Shown: one piece after another, positions 1 to 11,879 of the stretch
Layout of the letters: each line of letters begins with the position of its first letter
Numbering within the stretch: the stretch's first letter is position 1
From: Terebella lapidaria
Taxonomy: Eukaryota; Annelida; Polychaeta; Terebellida; Terebellidae
Direction of reading: 5' to 3'
NCBI GenBank assembly: GCA_949152475.1
Contig: OX424558.1
Span: 30,514,651-30,578,650 of the forward strand
Length of the DNA stretch: 64,000 nt
Program-made: the position numbers and the translations under genes
The notes under the pieces: model-generated
Database searches by the model: none
The model's input: only the letters and a program-made list of their open reading frames with translations
Told to the model about the DNA's origin: nothing

Positions 1-1816
1 TATGTGGAAGAACCCTATTCTTTTTGAGCCGGATCCGAGGTCCGTGAGGTCCGTGAGGATGAAATCAAGGCTAATTTTGAGACTTGGTTTCCGGACGATA
101 ACTGGAAAAATATTTACGCAATAGTTGCAGAACTCTGCATGGAGGTTCATATGCCACCAGGGAAGAACCCTATTGATTTTGGGATCGATCCGTCAAACGA
201 CCTTTGACCTAGAGGTCGAAATAATTTTTTGCTGATTCATCCTTGAGGCTTCCTGCATATCTCAGAAACCGTGCATCGTAGAGCGAAACGGACGTTATTT
301 TCGGACTCGTCGCCCTAGACAAACATCTCTAGGGTGTATTATTTTTTTTGATCCGGCTCCGAGGTCCGTGAGGTCCTTGAGGATGAAATCGAGGCTGATC
401 TTGAAACTTGGTTTCCGGACGATAACTCGAAAAATATTCAGGCAATAGTTGCAGAATTTTGCACGGAGGTTTATATATCAACAGGGAAGAACCCTATTGA
501 TTTTGGGATCGATACGTCAAACGACCTTTGACCTAGAGGTCGAAATAATTTTTTGCTGAGTCATCCTTGAGGCATCCTGCATATCTCGGAAACGGTGCGT
601 CGTAGAGCGAAACGGACGTTATTTTCGGACTCGTCGTCCTAGACAAACATGTCTAAGGGGTATTATGGATGAACTTTGACCTTGACCCAAAATTTTTTTG
701 CCGAGTCGGCATTTTTCGTTTTCGTCGATATCTCGGAAACGGTGCTTCGTAGAGCGAAACGGACGTTATTTTCGGACTCGTCGCCCTAGACAAACATGTC
801 TTAAGGGTATTATGGATGAACTTTCACCTTGACACGAAATTTTTTTGCCGAGTCGGCATTTTTCGTTTTCGCCGATATCTCGGAAACGGTGCTTCGTAGA
901 GCGAAACAGACGTTATTTTCGGACTCGTCGCCCTAGACAAACATGTCTAAGGGGTATTATGGATTAACTTTGACCTTGACAACAAATTTTTTGCCGAGTC
1001 GGCATTTTTCGTTTTCGTCGATATCTCGGGAACGGTGTGTCGAAGAGCGAAACGGACGTTATTTTCGGACTCATCGCCCTAGACAAACATGTCTATGGGG
1101 TATTATGGATGAACTTTGATCTTGACCCGAAATTTTTTTGCCGAGTCGGCATTTTTCGTTTTCGTCGATATCTCGGAAACGGTGTGTCGTAGAGCGAAAC
1201 GGACGTTATTTTCGGACTCGTCGCCCTAGACAAACATGTCTAAGGGGTATTATGGATGAACTTTGACCTTGACCCCAAATTTTTTTGCCGAGTCGGCATT
1301 TTTCGTTTTCTTCGATATCTCGGGAACGGTGTGTCGTAGAGCGAAACGGACGTTATTTTCGGACTCGTCGCCCTAGACAAACACGTCTAAGGGGTATTAT
1401 GGATGAACTTTGACCTTGACCCAAAATTTTTTTGCCGAATCGGCATTTCTCGTTTTCGTCGATATCTCGGGAACGGTGTGTCATAGAGCGAAACGGACGT
1501 TATTTTCGGACTTGTCGCTCTAGACAACATTTATCTTATATGTATTATCGATGAACTTCGACCTTGACTAAAAAAATTTTTGCCGAGTTGGCATTTTTCG
1601 TTTTCGTCGATATCTCGGAAACACTGAGTCGTAGAGTGAAAAAGACTTTTTTTTCGGGCTCGTCGCCCTAGACAAACATGTCTAAGGGGTATTATTTTAA
1701 CGGTAAATTTTTTTGCGGAGTCGACATTTTTCATTTTCGTCGATATCTAGTATATATTATAAATCAATCATCACACCGAAATGCCTCCAAGGCATCTTTA
1801 GGCCTTGACGTCTAGT
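1..1816 (+). mobile_element. Helentron-like element, family A, copy 1 (5' end outside window)
   Basis: The copy enters the window inside its 5' module, which is present twice here (about 1-330 and 345-660). Tandem units of 147 bp follow to about 1750. The 3' end carries a small hairpin (ATGCC-loop-GGCAT, about 1782-1796) and closes with CTAGTT. It aligns along its length with copies at 3134-5256 and 11880-14362. No protein is encoded, so it is non-autonomous. The Helentron assignment is inferred from the terminal structure, not from a helicase gene. Confidence 0.7.
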
Positions 1817-2478
1817 TACACATGATAATGTGATTCGTCTGTCAGATGTTGATACATGTATACATGTAAAAGATGTTGCTTTGATTCTTTGAAAGAAAGG
1901 CTCGCATGTCCATTCATCATAATATATTTATATATATTTTGTGAATTACTGATCATGTGACAAACGGTTGTAAAATACAGTACCTGTTGAAAAACCTGAA
2001 CATCCAAAGCCTTTCACCAACTATGTCCTGTTTCCTTCCCGTACCATGTGTACTGAAAGCCAATTTGAAGTCCTGTTTTGACTTGGGATGATTGATATTG
2101 ATTTTATATTCGGGGGGAATTAGTGTTGATCCAATCAAATTGTTTTCGGCGCAATGAGATTATATAATGGCTACAATATCTCCATCATGACATCATGAAA
2201 ATGAAAATTTGACATGAAATTTGACGTTTGACATGAAATACATGAAATACTTTTTATATTTTGTTATACTTTTTATATTTTGTTATTTTATGTCAACAAC
2301 CTATTACTATAGTAGTATGCCGTGAAAATTACTGGTCATTTGTTATAAAAAAAAGTCTGTCAGCACGGGATTGCATACCGGGTAATATTCTTTTATTTGC
2401 AAGTTTTCACAGTTATATTTCAATTCACATGCGAGATGATTGTGTGATGTGTTATATATTGTCCGTATGTCCGTACAG

Positions 2479-2546
2479 GTGATAGCCAGAAGAACAGACC
2501 TCTCTGGCCAAGTTCAGGTTCTACAACATTGGAGTCCAGAAAACAT
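2479..2546 (+). CDS. Gene Y, internal exon (unrecognised protein)
   Basis: A 68-nt candidate exon lies between a clean acceptor (ccgtacag) and donor (GTAAGT). Its one sensible frame reads VIARRTDLSGQ...HWSPEN and ends in phase 2. That phase fits the terminal exon at 8361-8508, whose first base completes an Ile codon. Only the splice signals, open frame and matching phase support it. I do not recognise the protein, and earlier exons must lie left of the window. The intron to the next exon would be 5.8 kb and is full of repeats. Confidence 0.45.
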
Positions 2547-3133
2547 GTAAGTAACAATACAATATATTTACAATTATCATTAGAGTTAGCGGTAATTAAA
2601 GACTTGGATTAAAACTTGGCATTATAGAATCTGAGATATCAGGTTATCGGTAGAAAACAATATAATAGACAGATGTTGTGCAGTGCCCCCAAATAGTGGT
2701 ACATTGACACTGAATTTGAGTGGAGAAAAAAAATTCAACAGGACAAAATTAGCTGTTCACATCTGCGACTCTTTCCGCAATAAACGATGTCACCAAGTGA
2801 GCTTGGTTGTCTGGAAGTCTTCCCGCCTCTTGTCGGTGTGTGTTGATGGCTGTGTGATGTGTCATCACCTGTGGCCTGGTGGTATCACTGTACCGTTTTG
2901 TCAATCTTATCGACTTGTCAATGCCATGCCACATTGTAGTCAAACAGATCCGGCAATGGTTGTTCGCAATGAACATTCATGCTATGTTAGAAATCTTTCA
3001 GGCTGTGGCGTTGAACACAATCTTTGTAGAAAGATGCATAGGAGGCTTTTGAATGCAATTCATGAAGAAATTCACATTTCAAACGGACAAGACACAATTC
3101 TACCACTTCCGGTATAAATGTCTATGACATTAT
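2547..3133. other. Intronic sequence of gene Y, nothing recognised
   Basis: AT-rich sequence between the gene Y exon and family A copy 2. A 144-codon open stretch at 2683-3117 is cysteine-rich but matches no family I know and lacks flanking splice signals, so it is not called. Confidence 0.4.
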
Positions 3134-5256
3134 TAAGGCATTTCGGCAGAAATGCCTTTATGGTTTTAGCAGAATTTTTTTTTTTTTTTTTTTTTTTTCT
3201 TTTTTTCTTTTTTTTCTTCTTCCGCCACTTTTGGTTTCCGGACGATAACTTTAGATTGCCTTGACGGATCCTTGTCAAATTTTCACCGCAAGTCAGAAAT
3301 GATATGAGGAAGAACCCTATTCTTTTTGAGCCGGATCGGAGGTCCGTGAGGTCCGTGAGGATGAAATCAAGGCTAATTTTAAGACTTGGTTTCCGGACGA
3401 TAACTGGAAAAATATTTATGCAATAGTTGCAGAACTCTGCATGGAGGTTCATATGCCACCAGGGAAGAACCCTATTGATTTTGGGATCGATCCGTCAAAC
3501 GACCTTTGACCTAGAGGTCAAAATAATTTTTTGCTGATTCATCCTTGAGGCTTCCTGCATATCTCGGAAACCGTGCGTCGTAGAGCGAAACGGACGTTAT
3601 TTTCGGACTCGTCGCCCTAGACAAACATCTCTAGGGTGTACTTTTTTTTTTGATCCGGCTCCGAGGTCCGTGAGGTCCGTGAGGATGAAATCGAGGAACT
3701 TGGTTTCCGGACGATAACTCAAAAAATATTCAGGCAATAGTTGCAGAATTTTGCACGGAGGTTTATATATCACCAGGGAAGAACCCTATTGATTTTGGGA
3801 TCGATACCTCAAACGACCTTTGACCTAGAGGTCGAAATAATTTTTTGCTGAGTCATCCTTGATTCATCCTGCATATCTCGGAAACGGTGCGTCGTAGAGC
3901 GAAACGGACATTATTTTCGGACTCGTCGCCCTAGACAAACATGTCTAAGGGGTATTATGGATGAACTTTGACCTTGACCCGAAATTTTTTTGCCGAGTCG
4001 GCATTTTTCGTTTTCGTCGATATCTCGGAAACGGTGCGTCGTAGAGCGAAACGGACGTTATTTTCGGACTCGTCGCACTAGACAAACATGGCTAAGGGGT
4101 ATTATGGATGAACTTTGACCTTGACCCGAAATTTTTTTGCCGAGTCGGCATTTTTCGTTTTCGTCGATATCTCGGAAACGGTGCGTCGTAGAGCGAAACG
4201 GACGTTATTTTCGGACTCGTCGCACTAGACAAACATGTCTAAGGGGTATTATGGATGAACTTTGACCTTGACCCGAAATTTTTTTGCCGAGTCGGCATTT
4301 TTCGTTTTCGTCGATATCTCGGAAACGGTGCGTCGTAGAGCGAAACGGACGTTATTTTCGGACTCGTCGCACTAGACAAACATGTCTAAGGGGTATTATG
4401 GATGAACTTTGACCTTGACCCGAAATTTTTTGGCCGAGTCGGCATTTTTCGTTTTCGTCGATATCTCGGAAACGGTGCGTCGTAGAGCGAAACGGACGTT
4501 ATTTTCGGACTCGTCGCAATAGACAAACATGTCTAAGGGGTATTATTGATGAACTTTGACCTTGACCCGAAATTTTTTTGCCGAGTCGGCATTTTTCGTT
4601 TTCGTCGTTATCTCGGAAACGGTGCGTCGTAGAGCGAAACGGACGTTATTTTCGGACTCCTCGCACTAGACAAACATGTCTAAGGGGTATTATGGATGAA
4701 CTTTGACCTTGACCCGAAATTTTTTTGCCGAGTCGGCATTTTTCGTTTTCGTCGATATCTCGAAAACGGTGCGTCGTAGAGCGAAACGGACGTTATTTTC
4801 GGACTCGTCGCACTAGACAAACATGTCTAAGGGGAATTATTGATGAACTTTGACCTTGACCCGAAATTTTTTTGCCGAGTCGGCATTTTTCGTTTTCGTC
4901 GATATCTCGGAAACGGTGCGTCGTAGAGCGAAACGGACGTTACTTTCGGACTCGTCGCCCTAGACAAACATGTCTAAGGGGTATTATGGATTAACTTTGA
5001 CCTTGACCCGAAATTTTTTTGCCGAGTCGGCAGTTTTTGTTTTCGTCGTTATCTCGGAAACGGTGCGTCGTAGAGCGAAACGGATGGTATTTTCGGACTC
5101 GTCGCCCTAGACAAACATGTCTAGCGGGTATTATGGATGAACTTTGACCTTGACCCGAAATTTGTCGACATTTTTCATTTTCGTCGATATCTAGTATTAT
5201 AAATTATTCATCACACCGAAATGCCTCCAAGGCATCTTTAGGCCTTGACGTCTAGT
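3134..5256 (+). mobile_element. Helentron-like element, family A, copy 2 (complete)
   Basis: The 5' end is a hairpin built on AGGCATTTCGG and its inverse, followed by a long T/C tract (about 3176-3222). Two copies of a roughly 300-bp 5' module follow. About eight units of a 147-bp tandem core run from about 3870 to 5160. The spacing of TATCTCGG at 4021, 4168, 4315, 4462 and 4609 is exactly 147 bp. The 3' end has CCGAAATGCCT, the inverse of the 5' motif, then a hairpin and CTAGTT (5252-5257). It sits in the intron of gene Y. No coding capacity. Confidence 0.75.
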
Positions 5257-6080
5257 TTACAGTTCGTTTAGAGAATGTGGTTAACAAATTCAATATTTGG
5301 ACAAAGCGACACATCTTCAAAGTTCACGAAATGTCCAAAAAGGTAGGATTTTGATCGACAGAATGCCACAATTTCTGTTGACACGTCTCTGTGTAAAATG
5401 AACCCAGTCACCCTCTGATACCATTGTTCCTCCGGCAGACTGGCAGGATCGGTTTTTATGGCCTTCTCATTTGTCAATTTATGTGGTTATGACAGTTCGT
5501 TCTGGGAATGGAGAGGAAAGAAAGGAAAACGGGAGAAAAGAAATGTAATGCGCACGATTTGAGCCTTTCCGTCATACATGTGGTTTTCCAGTTTTGGGGA
5601 AGGAACTTGAATGGCTTCAGAAATTCAAAAAATTTTGTGGATTCAATTTCGTTCGTGGGCTTTGTGTGTAGATGTGTCATTATATTGATTTATTTCAATG
5701 ACCACTTTCTACAATATGTACCTTTTGTGGTTGTAAGGGAAACATATGTATATTTGCTCAAATATCAGGAATACCAATCTCCTTATAATGTGACGGGTAT
5801 TTACATTTTCCACTTTCAAGAAGCATTGTTGTATCAAGGAAAATGTTCCAGAGAATATCTGGAAAATTTCTGTGGACATGGTCTTGAAAGTATCATGTTA
5901 TGTGAGAAATGAAAATCATGTCGATATCGTCATCTTGAAGATAGGACTTGATATGCAATCACATATCTCTCCAATGACACATATACTAGTATTACTTACA
6001 AATGAAAAATAAAATGCATGCAGACAAAAGCCATCACTGTATCAGTGACCAAAATGTCAAACAGTACAATCAGAACTACA
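5257..6080. other. Intronic sequence, nothing recognised
   Basis: AT-rich unique sequence. Short open frames at 5268-5477 (minus) and 5508-5912 (plus) have no recognisable domain or good splice context. Confidence 0.35.
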
Positions 6081-6082
6081 TA

Positions 6083-6260
6083 CAGTGGTCCCTGTAAGAT
6101 AAGACACCTCCGAAATAAGACTTCCCTGTCTGTAAAGACTTTTTTGTATTCCCCAAAGATCAATTTAACATGTAAATGAACCTGTGAAATAAGACTTCCT
6201 GTAAGATAAGACCTCATTTTTCTCTGCAAAAGGTGAGGTCTTATCTTACAGGGACCACTG
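6083..6260. mobile_element. MITE with 24-bp terminal inverted repeats and TA target duplication
   Basis: The left end CAGTGGTCCCTGTAAGATAA has a near-perfect inverse at the right end, CTTATCTTACAGGGACCACTG. Each end is flanked by TA (6081-6082 and 6261-6262). A 178-bp length, TA duplication and CAGT-type termini indicate a non-autonomous Tc1/mariner/pogo-type element. AAATAAGACTTCC recurs inside it. Confidence 0.85.
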
Positions 6261-6262
6261 TA

Positions 6263-7457
6263 ACAAGAATCTTTTGTTAATGTTATGTATTTCTGGTACA
6301 ATGTTTCTGTTTACTGTCCGTTTAAATCGGTACATGAAGACTTCCAAGATACCCAGAAAGCATGGAGTATTATTGGGGATCATGTAGGTGCAGGGATTAC
6401 ACACCAAGTGCAGGCAGATCTATCATCTTTATGGGAGACTGACTCGGTAGACCTAGGTTCAGTCCTGCATGGTTGTCAGTGGAAGGGCTTTGCACCGGGA
6501 ATTGTTTGCAAATAGGAGCATGTTGAGTGCTGTTGAATTTATCCCATGGTAAAAATGTCTTCAGTTCAGTCATGATTTGCAGAATTATGAGATCATTATT
6601 GTTAAAGGAAAAATGATGATAGAAAAAAATTGGCCAATATCATTCGTCATAATACTTTGTACCATGTTACACAATTTGACCAACTAAGCCTTACCATATT
6701 AAATGTAGTAAACATGGTAAAACATGAAAAAGTGAAAACATTTTTTCGCCTTTCAAAACATGCAGAGATGTTTTGAAGTGGAGAATCTCAACTTGATTCC
6801 CTGACCTGAACAAAAATTCAAATAACCTTCTGGTGAAAAATTCATGCCTGCCATCAACTTTCAAATTGATGGCCATAAACTGGTGAAAATCAATTGGCCA
6901 TTACCTGCTAAAGTGCAGTTTTATGTTATGCAACAGATTTTTTTCTTTGACTCCGCCACTTACACCGGCCTGACCCCAAGGTCACTGAAACCTTATGAAT
7001 GTAGACTCAAGTACAATGGCAAGCAGTGAAAAATCATTGGCGCTCAACAACTGTCAACATCTCCACCCTAATGAATAAACATGAGGGGACCAAAACCTCT
7101 GCACTCAGTGACCTGACACTCCTTCAACAGGTTGTAAATGAAGATTTTTGGGCAATGAAATCTCCAACCAGTTTTACTTTGGTGGGAGGATTTTCCTCAA
7201 AGAGTGAATCATTGGGGAGGTAAAGAACGTTAGGAAGATAAAGAATGGTGGGAAGATAAAGGACAAAATTAATATGTTTTGTAATTAGGTCTAAGGTGCA
7301 CATGCTCCTTACTTTAATGTGTATACAGAAACATGATAACATTCCTGCGAAAAGTGCCTAAAGCTTTTTCAACTTGTTTTTCTGGGAGGAACAGTTTGCT
7401 GTTTTGATTTCTCCCTGTCCATTTTAAATTTTGATTATTTCAATGATCAGAAACTGA
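6263..7457. other. Intronic sequence, nothing recognised
   Basis: Unique, AT-rich sequence with no repeat family from this window and no convincing exon. Confidence 0.35.
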
Positions 7458-8360
7458 CAGTCATTACAGACTGGTTATCACCTCTCCTGTGTGTCATTTC
7501 AGACTGGTTATCACCTCTCCTGTGTGTCATTACAGACTGGTTATCACCTCTCCTGTGTGTCATTTCAGACTGGTTATCACCTCTCCTGTGTGTCATTACA
7601 GACTGGTTATCACCTCTCCTGTGTGTCATTTCAGACTGGTTATCACCTCTCCTGTGTGTCATTACAGACTGGTTATCACCTCTCCTGTGTGTCATTACAG
7701 ACTGGTTATCACCTCTCCTGTGTGTCATTACAGACTGGTTATCACCTCTCCTGTGTGTCATTACAGACTGGTTATCACCTCTCCTGTGTGTCATTACAGA
7801 CTGGTTATCACCTCTCCTGTGTGTCATTACAGACTGGTTATCACCTCTCCTGTGTGTCATTACAGACTGGTTATCACCTCTCCTGTGTGTCATTACAGAC
7901 TGGTTATCACCTCTCCTGTGTGTCATTACAGACTGGTTATCACCTCTCCTGTGTGTCATTACAGACTGGTTATCACCTCTCCTGTGTGTCATTACAGACT
8001 GGTTATCACCTCTCCTGTGTGTCATTACAGACTGGTTATCACCTCTCCTGTGTGTCATTACAGACTGGTTATCACCTCTCCTGTGTGTCATTACAGACTG
8101 GTTATCACCTCTCCTGTGTGTCATTACAGACTGGTTATCACCTCTCCTGTGTGTCATTACAGACTGGTTATCACCTCTCCTGTGTGTCATTACAGACTGG
8201 TTATCACCTCTCCTGTGTGTCATTACAGACTGGTTATCACCTCTCCTGTGTGTCATTACAGACTGGTTATCACCTCTCCTGTGTGTCATTACAGACTGGT
8301 TATCACCTCTCCTGTGTGTCATTACAGACTGGTTATCACCTCTCCTGTGTGTCATTTCAG
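7458..8360 (+). repeat. 33-bp minisatellite, each unit ending in a 3' splice-site-like sequence
   Basis: The unit is ACTGGTTATCACCTCTCC followed by TGTGTGTCATTACAG, 33 bp. AG|ACT junctions occur at strict 33-bp spacing from 7469 to 8360, which makes 28 junctions. Units are almost identical. The first few alternate CATTTCAG and CATTACAG, and the last one, next to the exon, is CATTTCAG. Each unit has a pyrimidine-rich tract followed by CAG, as an intron 3' end would. Because 33 is a multiple of 3 and no stop occurs, any upstream junction would add 11-residue blocks (LVITSPVCHYR) in frame with the last exon. There are no spacers, so it is not a CRISPR array. Confidence 0.95.
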
Positions 8361-8508
8361 ACTCAGCGACTCATGGGTTCCGGAATCTCGAGCCAAGAAG
8401 ACGCAGACACGAGTGATACCAGCGTCCGAGCTACCTCAAGACAGCATGCTACAGCTGGACCCTAGCCTCTACATGCCCCACCGCTACCGCAAACACCGCC
8501 GCAAGTAG
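8361..8508 (+). CDS. Gene Y, last coding exon
   Basis: This exon directly follows the final CATTTCAG of the 33-bp array. Its first base completes a phase-2 codon. The frame then reads LSDSWVPESRAKK...MPHRYRKHRRK and stops at TAG 8506-8508. The composition (charged, basic C-terminal tail) differs from the repeat frames around it and looks like genuine protein. The frame is continuous with the 11-residue repeats upstream, so alternative acceptor use would lengthen the protein. I do not recognise the family. The exon tail has seeded the 31-bp array that follows. Confidence 0.5.
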
Positions 8509-9470
8509 TCATTGCTACTGCAAACACCGCGACAAGTAGTCATGGCTGCTGCAAACATCGCCACAAGTAGTCATGGCTACCACAAACATCGCTGCAAGTA
8601 ATCATGGCCACCGCAAACACCGAGGCAAGTAGTCGAGGCGATCGCAAACACCGACGCAAGTAGTGATGGCTACCACAAACATTGCCACGAGTAGTCAAGG
8701 CTACCGCAAACATAGCTGCAAATAGTCATGGTTACTGCAAACACCGCCGCAAGTAGTCATGGTTGCCGCAAAATCGCCACAAGTAGTCGAGGCTGCCGCA
8801 AACATTGCCACAAGTAGTCGAGGCCGCCGCAAACATTGCCACAAGTAGTCGAGGCTGCTGCAAACATTGCCACAAGTAGTCATGGCTACCATAAATATCA
8901 TCGTTAGTAGTCATGGCTACCACAAGCACAGATGCAAATAGTCATGGCTACCACAAACATCGCCGCAAGTAGTCATGGCTACCACAAACATCGCCGCAAG
9001 TAGTCATGGCTACCACAAACACCACCGCAAGTAGTCATGGCTGCCACAAACATCGCCACAAGCAGTCGAGGCTACCACAAACACCGCCGCAAGCAGTCAA
9101 GGCTACCGCAAACACCAATGCAAGTAGTCGAGGCTGCCGCGAACATCGCCACAAGTAGTCGAGGCTACTACAAACTATACTTCAAGTAGCTACTGCAAAC
9201 ATCAATGCAAATAGCCACTGCTACTGCAAAGACAGCCGCGTAGCCAACTTCACCACAATTGCCATAGCAATCACCTTAGCAACCACCGCTATCACAGATT
9301 CTGTCAAGGATGTTATTGCAAGTAGCCACGACCACCGCAAAACAGTGCCACTGATTGCCATCGCCATTGTGGACATTGCCACAAGTAAACCCGAGACTAT
9401 AAACGCTATCACTGCTGTTATCGATGATACTTGATGCTTACCAACATACCAAGTAACCACCGCTGTAACA
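8495..9470 (+). repeat. 31-bp minisatellite derived from the last codons of gene Y
   Basis: Units of the type CAAGTAGTCATGGCTACCAC plus AAACATCGCCG recur every 31 bp. CAAGTAGTC or CAAGTAATC starts at 8502, 8533, 8564, 8595 and 8626. About 30 units are visible, and they become degenerate after about 9180. The first unit overlaps the end of the gene Y frame (YRKHRRK and the stop), so the array lies mostly in the presumed 3' UTR. Confidence 0.9.
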
Positions 9471-11879
9471 AACGAATATTAGATTACATATGGATGTTAA
9501 CGTGCCGTCTGTAGCAATTATTTTGACGTCATCAGAAGCTGCCAGATACAGATATAGCTAAAACAGGTAGAAGTTAGGACTGCTGCAATGTAATAATATA
9601 CATGGAATGAACGCAAAATTATCAATACTATACAGTATTTGACGCTGCTGGTTCATGGATTTCTGAGGAATTTTATCGTATAAGAGAAAGTTAGATGTGT
9701 GTTTGTAGGTGAGCGTCCCTACCAGCACATTCACAAAAGATAACAAAATTAGTAGATATTATTGATCTTGTTGACAAAAGTCTGTACACTCTTGAAAACC
9801 ATTTACCAGGACTTGTAGGTCGTAAAATTGTCTCAGCTAAAACAAACTTTTTTTTCTCATGTGTGAACTTTGTGCAAAAATCTTGTGCAACCGACAAGAA
9901 CGAAGTGGTTGAAAACTGCTCTCGAAAACTTGTTTCTGTTTTCATTTTCATCTGATCATATATATGTAGTTCCTGATGCCTGCTAAAAATGTTAATGACA
10001 TGAACACGGTTTGGATCCTGCTGAAAATGTTAATGAGTTTGCAAAATTTTTCTGTTGATTTCATGGATATTTTCCCACTGCTGTGTTACATTATGTTCAT
10101 CGAAGATAATACCAATAATAAAGACAGATTAGTTACATGAATCGGGGTATTGCTGAAAAAAATTGTTGTCAGGTCAGGTAAAGTTACCAGATTGTACTTT
10201 GCAAGTGAATTTCAATATACAATTATATATACTGTAGTGTATAAGATGGAGGTGTGCCCGCAGTAAGTTATACATGTAATCCAGGTGAAACCGAGAATGA
10301 ACACATTGTGTCCATGGAATTACCAGATCATGACCAATTGATTGAGTTAATTTTATTGCAGCAAAAAAAGCAACCACAATTACATAGACACAGTGTGGAA
10401 TGGTTAACCTAGATATGCGTGGTGTCTGTAGAGTGTATGGCTTCAGCATGCAATTAGATAAAGAAATATTGCATTATGTCACTTTTGCAACTGTGGCATT
10501 TGTATTGTCACGTCACGTTATGATATAGGGTTTGTAACTTATTTTTGTGTGCACATGTAGTTAAAGTATTCCATTAATATTTTATGGTGAACAAACTTAG
10601 CTCAATATTGATGTACCGGTATATTATAGCCATCAATAATACCCGTTACATGTATAGTAGAAATGTGTTTACAGGTATACTTGGAGTTTTATGAATGGTA
10701 TTATATTAATTGATACAGTTAATGAGTAGATAGAATATTTGTTACTTGTGGGATTCCTTCGTTGTGAACGAGTATTAATACAGATGCACAGTACTATGTA
10801 TGATCTTTGTATAGTGTTATATAAAGAACGGAATATTCAACATAGGGCATTACATATATTCCATAAAGGCAGCAAACTGTAAGATCATTGTCGATGGAAG
10901 AGCAAAATATTCAAGGTCACAACTGTTTGTTGGTTGACTTTTACGTTGTTGTTTGTGTTTGACACAAACACACTGGACCAGGCAGTCGCAACTTACTTGA
11001 ATATGTCATTGGTACATTCTGAGTTTGCATTCAATGCTGCTGATATTTATTATGAGGATTTCATTGCTGATATGTTATATCAAGGAAGAGTGGTTGTTGC
11101 AAACGGTATCATTCATGCGAAAATGTACCGGGACTCTTAAAGAGTATAGATGTAATTTTCGGTAGTTAAGTTTTACTTTAGTTTTGTACTGTGTTGGCTT
11201 TTTGTTTTTAAAGACGTCTTGCTTTTTGCTGTGCTCTAAAATGATACATATATGCTAATATATGTACACACTAGTTGGAATCTTACAAGATTGAACATTC
11301 TAACCTTGTGTTTGAAACATCATGATCTCACATATGCATTTACTAGTGTATTATGAGAAACTATTCCATTGGTTAAAGATATTCTGTTTTAAATATTGTC
11401 ACTTATTGTCATAATGCTGGAAATAATCCTGGAGATATTCCCAAATTTGTTTTATCTTCCCTCAGCAAATTATTTTCGAATTAAGGAATATCACGCTTCA
11501 AATGCGAATCTTCAGGAACTTTTCCTTAAAAATACCCCATTTATTTCGTTGCTTCATGTATTTGTATTCCATGTCGGTTCTTACTAGAATATCATTTGTG
11601 CACCAAAGATTATGCAGATTTCTGGTTCACCTGCTTTGAACTTTCAGTGTCCTGGTTCAGTGGTGGGTAGTCTTTAGCATTCTCTGTATTAAAAGTATTA
11701 TCATTGCATGTTGTTAAACAAACTCATCCTGATTATCTGGTTTCAAATCCGGATTATCTGGTTTCAAATCATGATGTAACATCTGAGTGAGCGGTCCTTG
11801 AAAATCTGTTTAGCAGTGTCAACGATCAGTAGTTCGTCTCCCTGAAGCAGTGTTGCATCTCATACAACGTACCATAATT
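9471..11879. other. Gene-poor sequence, nothing recognised
   Basis: AT-rich, unique sequence that may hold the remaining 3' UTR of gene Y. Short open frames (for example 10934-11140) show no domain, codon bias or splice context that I trust. Confidence 0.35.

Noticed and set aside
2683..3117. 144-codon cysteine-rich open frame
   Set aside because: No family resemblance, no splice context, and open frames on the opposite strand overlap it.
7458..8360. CRISPR array
   Set aside because: Units are contiguous without unique spacers and the context is an animal genome.
7447..8508. Long open frames of 302-339 codons on both strands over the 33-bp array
   Set aside because: A stop-free unit of length divisible by three keeps frames open through the whole array. 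Only the plus-strand frame joined to the 8361-8508 exon is considered further.
8701..9460. Open frames on the minus strand over the 31-bp array
   Set aside because: Repeat-derived. The period is not a multiple of three and the translated units are low complexity.
10934..11140. 68-codon open frame in the 9.5-11.9 kb gap
   Set aside because: Short, no homology seen by eye, no splice or start context.
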